This document shows, piece by piece, positions 1 through 5,251 of a stretch of 6,676 nucleotides of DNA. Below the pieces are notes generated by a model. It saw only the letters and a program-made list of their open reading frames with translations, ran no database searches and had not been told where the DNA came from. Positions within the stretch are counted from its first letter, which is position 1; each line of letters begins with the position of its first letter. The translations under genes were made by a program, and so were the position numbers. Source of the stretch: CAUZIZ01 sp047514575 (GTDB taxonomy: Bacteria > Acidobacteriota > UBA6911 > RPQK01 > JAJDTT01); contig JAKZYH010000653.1 in NCBI GenBank assembly GCA_047514575.1, positions 1 through 6,676 of the forward strand, in the 5' to 3' direction.

Positions 1-896
1 GGTACTACCAGATGGTCCACCATGATCTGTGGGACTACGATCTGCCGGCACAGCCTGTCTTGCTGACCCTCAGCCGGGATGGTAAGAAGATTCCGGCCGT
101 CGCCCAGGTGACCAAGATGGGCATGGTTTTTCTGCTCGACCGTCGCACGGGTACTCCTCTGTTTCCGATCGAGGAACGACCCGTTCCCCAGTCCTCGGAC
201 CACTTTACCTGGCCCACCCAGACCTTCCCGACGAAGCCTCCTCCGCTCGCGCGACACAACCTGACCCGGGACGAAATCGGCCAGGTTACGCCCGAGCATC
301 ACCGCTTTTGCCTGGAGCTTTGGGACTCCATGCACTACGAGGGGATCTACACCCCCAGATCCGGGCCCACCTTAATGTTTCCGGGCAGCCTAGGTGGGGC
401 CAACTGGTCGGGAGCCTCCTTCGACCCCCGCACCAACTACTTGTACGTCAACATCAACGAGTTGGGAAACGCTCGGGGACGCGGCCGGCGCTTCTGGGAC
501 GACAACAAGTGGCCCTGTCAGGAACCTCCTTGGGGCACTCTAAACGCTGTCGATCTGTCCGCTGGAGAAATCGTGTGGAAGGTCCCGCTGGGCGTGGTGG
601 ATGAACTGATCCAACAAGGTATTCCCAAAACAGGAGTTCCCAATCTGGGTGGGTCCATCGTGACGGCCGGGGGACTGGTCTTCATCGGAGGAACTAACGA
701 CCGCCGCTTCCGCGCCTTCGATTCGGCCTCCGGCAGAGAGCTTTGGGAGGTACAGCTAGAAGCCAACGCCCACGCTACTCCCATGACCTTTCAAGGCAAG
801 ACAAACGGAAAGCAGTACGTGGTAATAGCGGTAGGAGGAGGGAACGTCTTCAGCGACCTGACTTCCGACGAGCTGATTGCGTACTCGCTGCCCTGA
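1..896 (+). CDS. PQQ-dependent dehydrogenase of the membrane glucose dehydrogenase type, C-terminal part (5' end outside window)
   Basis: This is the C-terminal part of a quinoprotein beta-propeller dehydrogenase that oxidises a sugar or alcohol in the periplasm and passes electrons to the respiratory chain through PQQ. The frame is open from the left edge (first full codon at 3) to TGA at 894-896, so the ATG at 12 is internal. The motif HHDLWDYDLPAQP (18-56) matches E. coli Gcd. By that alignment the second Asp of DLWD (codon 33-35) corresponds to catalytic Asp466, and the Lys of VTKMG (codon 114-116) to PQQ-contacting Lys493. Further family blocks are FLLDRRTGTPLFPIEERPVP, LWDSMHYEGIYTP, FPGSLGGANWSG, a tryptophan-docking segment WGTLNAVDLSAGEIVWK, and GGLVFIGGTNDRRFRAFD. 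The tail GGGNVFSDLTSDELIAYSLP lacks the usual GGHG histidine motif. The N-terminal membrane anchor or signal peptide lies outside the window, and the substrate cannot be assigned. The gene is convergent with the hydrolase at 928-1791. Confidence 0.92.
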   Translation, partial: YYQMVHHDLWDYDLPAQPVLLTLSRDGKKIPAVAQVTKMGMVFLLDRRTGTPLFPIEERPVPQSSDHFTWPTQTFPTKPPPLARHNLTRDEIGQVTPEHHRFCLELWDSMHYEGIYTPRSGPTLMFPGSLGGANWSGASFDPRTNYLYVNINELGNARGRGRRFWDDNKWPCQEPPWGTLNAVDLSAGEIVWKVPLGVVDELIQQGIPKTGVPNLGGSIVTAGGLVFIGGTNDRRFRAFDSASGRELWEVQLEANAHATPMTFQGKTNGKQYVVIAVGGGNVFSDLTSDELIAYSLP

Positions 897-904
897 TGGC
901 ATCG

Positions 905-939
905 GCTTCGACCTTCGCTTGGCCGAATCAGCTCGAAGC
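905..939. terminator. Inverted repeat between convergent genes, possible bidirectional terminator
   Basis: The 7-bp arms GCTTCGA (905-911) and TCGAAGC (933-939) are perfect inverted repeats. A smaller stem nests inside: TTCG (914-917) with CGAA (924-927). The structure lies just after the dehydrogenase stop and overlaps the last codons and stop of the oppositely oriented hydrolase. There is no T-run on either side, so a classical Rho-independent terminator is not certain. The position between two convergent genes is the main argument. Confidence 0.4.
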
Positions 940-1791
940 GTAGGTAAGGAAGCCCGCCACCGCCGCCTGGAAAGCCCCGGGCTCGTCGGCCGCTATCGAG
1001 TGGGCGCTATGTGGGAAAATCTTCAGATGGGCTCGGGGGATGCTCTCGGCCAGGAGAGCAGCCTGTGTGGGAGGGCAGATCCAATCGTGGGCCCCAGCCA
1101 GGACCAGAGTGGGACAGGAGATCTTGAGCAATTCATCGACGAAGTCAAACGTCCGCAGAAATCCGCTGAAGCCTAGATTGAGCTGCTCGTGGTTGCGAAT
1201 GCCTCGGGCCCAGCTGGACTCGAACTTCTCCGGGTCGAACCGGATCGAGTACAGAGGTCCCATAGCCCAGTAGTACTCTTTCAGTTGCTCTTCGGACTCG
1301 AAGCTTCCGTCCCAAAGCCACTGGCAAACGCGAATCTGCTCTGGAGTTCCTCTTTCCTCAAGGGCACGTCGGGCCTCCTCTATAAAACGAAAGCTGGGAG
1401 CAGTCGCTACCAGGATCAGATTGGAGACCCGATCCGGATAGCGAACTGCGTAGCCCTGAGCGACGATCCCACCGTAGGATGACCCTAGCACGGAGATGCG
1501 CTGTAGTCCGAGATATTGGCGGAAGGCCTCTAGATCTTCGATATTGTTCTCGAGTGTCCAGGTGCTGGCTGCGCCGCGCTGGCTGCGTCCAGAACCCCGG
1601 TGATCGAGGAACACCAGTTGAGCAACATCTCGAAGCCCCGCCACCTGAGTCTTGAAACTGGAATGTTCTCCACCTGGTCCACCGTGAAGGAGAAACAGGA
1701 CGGGGCGCTCCCTCATTGCCGCGGATTCGGGCACCAAACCCATTCCGTCCACGTCGAAATAGAGCTCAGTGTCCCTTACCTTCGCCCGCAT
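928..1791 (-). CDS. Alpha/beta hydrolase, proline iminopeptidase-like (peptidase family S33)
   Basis: This is a 287-residue cytoplasmic serine hydrolase with no signal peptide, probably an aminopeptidase or a related hydrolase acting on small molecules. Motifs in order: HGGPG at residues 36-40 (oxyanion hole of the S33 family), DHRGSGRS at 63-70, nucleophile elbow GSSYGG with Ser105, acid Asp236 in AGAHDW, and His264 in HSAH. The catalytic triad is therefore complete. The elbow is GSSYGG rather than the GGSWG typical of classical proline iminopeptidases, which is closer to tricorn-interacting F1-type or generic S33 enzymes, so specificity stays open. The reading frame extends upstream to an ATG at 1938. 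I chose the ATG at 1791 because AGGAAG sits 6 nt before it, homology begins there, and the longer form would overlap the upstream gene by over 100 bp. It follows the transglutaminase-like gene by 34 bp and is probably co-transcribed with it. Confidence 0.9.
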   Translation of the reverse strand: MRAKVRDTELYFDVDGMGLVPESAAMRERPVLFLLHGGPGGEHSSFKTQVAGLRDVAQLVFLDHRGSGRSQRGAASTWTLENNIEDLEAFRQYLGLQRISVLGSSYGGIVAQGYAVRYPDRVSNLILVATAPSFRFIEEARRALEERGTPEQIRVCQWLWDGSFESEEQLKEYYWAMGPLYSIRFDPEKFESSWARGIRNHEQLNLGFSGFLRTFDFVDELLKISCPTLVLAGAHDWICPPTQAALLAESIPRAHLKIFPHSAHSIAADEPGAFQAAVAGFLTYASS

Positions 1792-1797
1792 ACCACA

Positions 1798-1803
1798 CTT
1801 CCT
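1798..1803 (-). promoter_or_regulatory. Ribosome binding site deciding the hydrolase start
   Basis: Read on the minus strand, AGGAAG lies 6 nt before the ATG at 1791-1789. It supports that start over the upstream ATG at 1938. Confidence 0.7.
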
Positions 1804-1825
1804 GATCGGGAGGACTGGAAAGAGG

Positions 1826-2866
1826 TCAATGCTTGACTGAATCCTGACGCAGTTGAAGACCCTGACGGGCAGCGTCAGATGTTCCGAAGACGGCGTCGAT
1901 GGTCGCCCGGTACTTTTCGTTGATCTTGTACAGCCCACGATCTCTGACCTGCTGTTCGGTCAGTTGCTCATAGCCGTACTGGCCAGCGTCAGTCAGGCTG
2001 TAGTTCTCAAAGCCGTTGACCTCATTGGGACTGAAGTACTTTACCTCACACTGTCGCAGCCGGAACTCCCAGGTCCACCGGTCTGAAGCATCGGCTTTCA
2101 CGGACTCAGACTGGTTGCGCATAATGCTCGGGTCTCGCCACAGCTCCCATACAGAGGCGAGTGAACCATCAGGATGTCGAAAGTAAACCCCGCTCCTGGG
2201 ATCGACGTAGGCCCAACCGCCATCGACATAGATTTCGGAGGTAATATGGCCGCCGATCGTGTGCATCACGATGCGTCCCGGAATACCCGCGATCTCACAC
2301 AGTCCGACGTAGAGCCGACCGAGGCATTCGCAGAGCTGTTCGCCCTTGTTGATCAGCTGCTCCTCGGTCCCTCCGTACACATAGTCGGCGGAACCTCGTG
2401 TATCCCAGGATTCCTTCTTGTACAGATCACGGCAAAATCGCATCAATGCCAGAGCCTTCGCAGTCGCGGTCTGGCTAGCAGCAGTCCGGTTCTGCACAAC
2501 CGCTTCCAAAACGGGTCGAGAACCCGCTTGGTACCGGACCTTGAGTGGGGTGAAACGGCTATAGAGAAACTCTGCGGTCTGGGGACAAAGGATGACCTGC
2601 TGGCGACGGAGTTGGAACTCGACGTTCTCCCCGTAATTGATCTCCAACTGATCGTAGTTCAGCTGATAGGCCCGCTTCCTGAGATCCCCGACAATCTGCC
2701 CCAGTGCACGTCGTCCCGTGTATTTCGCGAGTCCCTCCCAGGTAGTCACCGCCCTCCCCGGTGTCCACATGTCCGAGTCCGAGCCCGGACCGGGAGGACT
2801 ATTCTCGGCGGAAAGGCCGGATCCAAAGAGAAACAGAAAACCCAGAATCAAAATCTGGTTGCACAT
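1826..2866 (-). CDS. Exported transglutaminase-like (papain-fold) protein
   Basis: This 346-residue protein has a transglutaminase-like core, a fold that cleaves or forms amide bonds through a Cys-His-Asp triad. Residues 1-20 form a hydrophobic stretch ending GSGLSA, read as a signal peptide, so the protein probably acts outside the cytoplasm. Its n-region has no Lys or Arg, which is unusual. The core spans about 165-235. Cys179 (in GEQLCEC) lies 15 residues before GIPGR, the spacing expected for the nucleophile. His207 is in GGHITSEIYVDGGW and Asp222 is in VDP. Cys181 could be mistaken for the nucleophile, but its spacing does not fit. Residues 35-150 and 240-346 match nothing I recognise. 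TGA lies two codons before the ATG at 2866, so no longer start exists. No good Shine-Dalgarno is visible (GGCTGAATT precedes ATG). It is the first gene of a probable pair with the S33 hydrolase. Protease, peptide N-glycanase-like or cross-linking activity cannot be separated from sequence. Confidence 0.85.
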   Translation of the reverse strand: MCNQILILGFLFLFGSGLSAENSPPGPGSDSDMWTPGRAVTTWEGLAKYTGRRALGQIVGDLRKRAYQLNYDQLEINYGENVEFQLRRQQVILCPQTAEFLYSRFTPLKVRYQAGSRPVLEAVVQNRTAASQTATAKALALMRFCRDLYKKESWDTRGSADYVYGGTEEQLINKGEQLCECLGRLYVGLCEIAGIPGRIVMHTIGGHITSEIYVDGGWAYVDPRSGVYFRHPDGSLASVWELWRDPSIMRNQSESVKADASDRWTWEFRLRQCEVKYFSPNEVNGFENYSLTDAGQYGYEQLTEQQVRDRGLYKINEKYRATIDAVFGTSDAARQGLQLRQDSVKH

Positions 2867-2925
2867 AATTCAGCCAATCAAATCGTTGGACCTGTTCACA
2901 CAGTAGAGGCGGATAGTCTCATATT

Positions 2926-2970
2926 CAGGCGAGTTGAGAAAGGGACAGGCGAGTTGAGAAAGGGACAGGC
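2926..2970 (+). repeat. 20-bp tandem repeat, 2.25 copies
   Basis: The unit AGGCGAGTTGAGAAAGGGAC occurs perfectly at 2927-2946 and 2947-2966, followed by AGGC. It carries the same GAGAAAGGGACAG core as the rest of the array. Confidence 0.9.
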
Positions 2971-2996
2971 TGTTTCTGATCACGAAAAGGACAGAG

Positions 2997-3026
2997 CCGA
3001 GAAGGGGACAGACTGATTCTCCTCGG
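2997..3026 (+). repeat. 30-nt REP-like unit, copy A
   Basis: The unit begins CCGAGAA and ends TTCTCCTCGG, so its ends form an imperfect palindrome with GGGGACAGACTG in the loop. It matches copy B (3059-3088) at 28 of 30 positions. The hairpin-forming ends are what make it look like a REP unit rather than a simple tandem repeat. Confidence 0.75.
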
Positions 3027-3058
3027 GGGAAAAGGACAGAGCCGAGAAAGGGACAGAG

Positions 3059-3088
3059 CCGAGAAAGGGACAGACTGGTTCTCCTCGG
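3059..3088 (+). repeat. 30-nt REP-like unit, copy B
   Basis: This is the second copy of the unit at 2997-3026, differing at two positions. It has the same CCGAGAA and TTCTCCTCGG ends. It is preceded by an extra 17-bp GAGAAAGGGACAG unit and followed by GGGG. Confidence 0.75.
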
Positions 3089-3285
3089 GGGGACCAGGCA
3101 ACGAAAAAGGGACAAGAAGAGTGACAACTAGACGGGAAATATCCTCTGTCCCTCTGGCTAGTCACAGTGCCGCTGTAGGTTTGTCCGTGGACGGGGGAAA
3201 AGAGAGGCTACGCACTCGGTCCCCGTAGTTTTCGTTCCGTACTGCGAACCAGAAGGCGAATGAGGGTGGGCCTTGGCGGAATGCA

Positions 3286-3334
3286 CCTGGTTGAGTTGAC
3301 TCAATGCTCGAGCGAGTCGACGTCTGCAACCAGG
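3286..3334. other. Strong 49-nt hairpin, possible structured RNA or operator
   Basis: The outer arms CCTGGTTG (3286-3293) and CAACCAGG (3327-3334) are perfect. After a small asymmetric internal loop, GTTGACTC (3295-3302) pairs with GAGTCGAC (3314-3321) with one G-T wobble. The 11-nt loop contains GCTCGAGC. That is 16 base pairs in 49 nt. No T-run follows on either strand, so it does not look like an ordinary terminator. A nested near-palindrome, TTGAGT-TG-ACTCAA (3291-3304), could instead be a protein binding site. Confidence 0.6.
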
Positions 3335-3414
3335 ACTGCGGCCATCGCCCGGCAGGACCCCGGCTTCGCTTATCCCCGGCTCCCATTCTATCCCTGGAGC
3401 CGCCCAGCTGAAAT

Positions 3415-3484
3415 GGCCACGCTTTCGCGCTGGGGATCTTCGATGCTCTCCTGAGAATCCTTCAGACCTGAGCCGGGCGTGGCC
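3415..3484. repeat. 8-bp inverted repeat spanning 70 nt
   Basis: GGCCACGC (3415-3422) and GCGTGGCC (3477-3484) are perfect inverted arms separated by 54 nt. The interior shows no equally strong stem, so this may be chance or the closing stem of a larger fold. Confidence 0.35.
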
Positions 3485-3533
3485 TTGCCCGAAGCATCCT
3501 GCATCTCGACCTGGACCGATCCCACAGCCGAAG

Positions 3534-3569
3534 TAGAGTAGCTCCCTGTCTAGAGTAGCTTCCTATCTA
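3534..3569 (+). repeat. 17-bp tandem direct repeat upstream of promoter
   Basis: TAGAGTAGCTCCCTGTC (3534-3550) is followed directly by TAGAGTAGCTTCCTATC (3551-3567), then TA. The two differ at 2 of 17 positions. The repeat ends about 24 bp before the predicted -35 box at 3593, roughly -94 to -59 from the predicted transcription start. That is a usual place for tandem activator sites. Confidence 0.65.
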
Positions 3570-3592
3570 AGGAATCCAGAACGAACACCGGC

Positions 3593-3621
3593 TCGTCAGG
3601 ACTCTTCCCTACGGTTATACT
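3593..3621 (+). promoter_or_regulatory. Predicted sigma70-type promoter for the propeller/esterase unit
   Basis: TCGTCA (3593-3598, 4 of 6 to TTGACA) and TATACT (3616-3621, 5 of 6 to TATAAT) are separated by exactly 17 bp. The start of transcription would fall near 3628, giving a leader of about 35 nt before the ATG at 3664. This is a prediction by consensus only; the organism's sigma factor preference is unknown. Confidence 0.5.
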
Positions 3622-3649
3622 ACGACCTCGCCAATCGCTGAAACATCAC

Positions 3650-3654
3650 AGGAG
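3650..3654 (+). promoter_or_regulatory. Ribosome binding site deciding the propeller gene start
   Basis: AGGAG lies 9 nt before the ATG at 3664 but only 3 nt before the in-frame GTG at 3658. The spacing favours the ATG, which shortens the protein by two residues. Confidence 0.65.
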
Positions 3655-3663
3655 CAAGTGAAG

Positions 3664-5175
3664 ATGGTCAAGAAGTCGCTCAGCTGTCCAGCGTTTGTCC
3701 TGCTCATCCTCTGGTTCATCGTACCCTCCTGGGGAGCCAAGCCCCTACTCTACATCCAGCTCCCCACCAGTCAGCACCAGCTGTTCCTGGACGATTACCT
3801 GATTGGCGCTCTCTACAGGGTGGAGCGCAGAATAAATCCTCCGGCGAAATATGGAAGGAATCCGTTGATTCTAGCCGACAAACCCTGGGAAGAGGGTCCG
3901 GGTCCCTACTGGAATACGGGTACGCAGAAGGTGCTTCAGATCCGTGGCGCTCCCTGCTGGGACCCCGAGGAGCAGGTCTGGAAGCTGTGGTACTTTACTG
4001 CACACAAGACGGCCTATGCCCGCTCCGCAGATGGACTTAATTGGGAGAAACCCATCCTGGGCAAGCGGGAATACCAGGGCTCGAGGGAAAATAATCTGGT
4101 GCTGGTCCAGGGCGATCCCGAGGCCTTTGTCCAGCACGTCCTACTGGATCCTGACGCCACTCCCGAGCGGCGCTACAAGGGGTTGATCGGCGCCAGGAAC
4201 CGTAAACCGGTGATCTCCGCCGATGGCTACGTCTTCACCAAATTGGACGTCCCTCCCATCCCCAGTCAGGACGAGTCCCACCTGACCTATGACGAGGTGC
4301 GGAAGCAGTTCATCGCCACTGTCAAGCACCGGGGCCCCTTCGGACGCTCGGTCTTCCTTTCGCTGAGCACGGATTTCGAGAAATGGACGGATCCTGAACT
4401 GATCTTTCACGCCGATGCCTACGACCAGTTGCTGGGAGAGAAGCGGGTCCGCGAACACCTAGCCAATCCTCGCCTCCGCACGTTGACCATAAACCAACCC
4501 GAGCACTACAACGCCGAGATCTACAACATGCCCGTTTTCCCTTATGAGGGAATCTACATCGGACTGCCTAACCACTTCGAGGCCAGCGGTCTCGCCCCCA
4601 ACCGAAATCAGGAGGGAGTGAACTCTGTAAAGCTCGCTACCAGCCGCGACCTGAGAAGGTGGGTCAAGGTGGGAAATCGTGAGTCCTTCATTCCGGTCTC
4701 GGAGATCCGGGAGGGCGCCATCGACACAGGACAGGTGTGGGCGGGCTCACGCCCGCAGATTCATGGAGACGAGCTTTGGTTCTACTACACCGGTTACAAT
4801 CACCGCTTCGAGACCAAGGACCCCTATCGCGCGGGCATTTACCTGGCGAAGTTAAAGCGAGACCGCTTCGCCTCCTTCGGTTCGGATGAAAAAGGAGGAT
4901 TCGTGGAGACCCGTGCCATCCGCTTCGACGGCAGCCGTCTCTTCGTGAATGCCGACGCTAGCGAGGGAGAGGTCAGGGTCGAGGTGGTCGATCAAAGAGG
5001 GCGCAAGGTCCTTGAAGGCTGGACTCGGGACGAGTCCAACCCGATCCGGCGAGATCACGTGAGAGTCGAGGCAAAGTGGCGAGGCCAGAAGGACCTGAGC
5101 TCCTTCCACGGAGAGTCGATCCGCTTCCGATTTCGCCTTTACAACGCCCGGATCTTCTCCTTCTGGATGGAGTAA
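3664..5175 (+). CDS. Exported beta-propeller protein of glycosidase type (GH32/43-like fold), substrate unknown
   Basis: This 503-residue protein has a clear signal peptide: MVKK, a hydrophobic core at 8-20, and likely cleavage after WGA at 25. The mature protein starts with the block LFLDDYLI (40-47), the hallmark of a group of exported five-bladed propeller proteins related to glycosidases in Planctomycetota, Verrucomicrobiota and Acidobacteriota. Repeated blade signatures follow: WKLWYF (106-111), SADGLNWEKP (121-130), STDFEKWTDP (235-244) and ATSRDLRRWVKVG (325-337). The segment HYNAEIYNMPVFPYEGIYIG (281-300) is a strongly conserved core with candidate acids Glu285 and Glu295. Asp43, Asp44 and Glu285 are plausible active-site residues by analogy only. 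Residues from about 415 form a beta-sandwich-like C-terminal domain (SRLFVNADAS, VRVEVVDQRGRKVLEG). Carbohydrate hydrolysis or binding is inferred from fold and setting; no specific activity can be claimed. The exported esterase follows 76 bp later. Confidence 0.85.
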   Translation: MVKKSLSCPAFVLLILWFIVPSWGAKPLLYIQLPTSQHQLFLDDYLIGALYRVERRINPPAKYGRNPLILADKPWEEGPGPYWNTGTQKVLQIRGAPCWDPEEQVWKLWYFTAHKTAYARSADGLNWEKPILGKREYQGSRENNLVLVQGDPEAFVQHVLLDPDATPERRYKGLIGARNRKPVISADGYVFTKLDVPPIPSQDESHLTYDEVRKQFIATVKHRGPFGRSVFLSLSTDFEKWTDPELIFHADAYDQLLGEKRVREHLANPRLRTLTINQPEHYNAEIYNMPVFPYEGIYIGLPNHFEASGLAPNRNQEGVNSVKLATSRDLRRWVKVGNRESFIPVSEIREGAIDTGQVWAGSRPQIHGDELWFYYTGYNHRFETKDPYRAGIYLAKLKRDRFASFGSDEKGGFVETRAIRFDGSRLFVNADASEGEVRVEVVDQRGRKVLEGWTRDESNPIRRDHVRVEAKWRGQKDLSSFHGESIRFRFRLYNARIFSFWME

Positions 5176-5251
5176 TCTGAACAGTCCGTCCAGAATCTAC
5201 GCAGTCGAAGCGGAGATCCGAAATCATCACCCTCAAGAGAATGGGAGTGGA

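Larger units (their letters stand above)
2926..3153. repeat. GGGACAG-centred REP-like repeat array
   Basis: GGACAG occurs seven times in one orientation within 130 bp, starting at 2943, 2963, 2989, 3006, 3034, 3051 and 3068. A GGGACAA variant lies at 3109-3115, and an inverted copy CTGTCCC at 3146-3152. Spacings are mostly 17 or 20 bp, with longer steps where a TTCTCCTCGGGG spacer intervenes. Within the array a 20-bp unit is repeated in tandem (2926-2970) and a 17-bp unit is repeated perfectly (3041-3057 and 3058-3074). It resembles the REP/BIME-type repeats associated with IS200-like REP-associated transposases; that parallel is from memory. Short frames across it encode only low-complexity repeats and are not genes. 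The array occupies the upstream region of the minus-strand operon beginning at 2866. Confidence 0.8.
3154..3592. other. Intergenic region without a convincing gene
   Basis: About 440 bp with no frame that has a credible start, ribosome binding site and recognisable product. Short open frames on both strands (3162-3386 minus, 3260-3454 plus) show no family motif. What it does hold is inverted repeats: ACGGGG (3191-3196) with CCCCGT (3221-3226), a 49-nt hairpin (3286-3334), a wide inverted repeat (3415-3484), and a 17-bp tandem repeat (3534-3569). It lies between divergent transcription units, so it should contain both upstream control regions. A decayed gene cannot be excluded. Confidence 0.6.

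Noticed and set aside
1792..1938. A longer form of the S33 hydrolase starting at 1938.
   Set aside because: The extra 49 residues have no family similarity and overlap the upstream gene by over 100 bp. A good AGGAAG site precedes the ATG at 1791.
2174..3016. A 280-codon open frame on the plus strand.
   Set aside because: It is antisense to the transglutaminase-like gene, shows no family motif, and runs on into the repeat array.
2926..3115. CRISPR array.
   Set aside because: The repeat cores are 17-20 bp apart with no unique spacers of regular length, and no cas gene is present.
2870..3165. Minus-strand open frames rich in Ser, Leu, Phe and Pro across the repeat array.
   Set aside because: They are translations of the GGGACAG repeats (repeating CPFLGSV-like peptides) with no start signal or recognisable domain.
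3286..3334. Integron attC site.
   Set aside because: An attC needs RYYYAAC on the left and GTTRRRY on the right. Here GTT is on the left and AAC on the right, and there is no integrase or cassette structure.
5178..5191. GAACAGTCCGTCC, one mismatch from the GAACAGTCTGTCC at the right edge, as a dispersed repeat.
   Set aside because: The match is short and the second copy is coding, so chance similarity is more likely.
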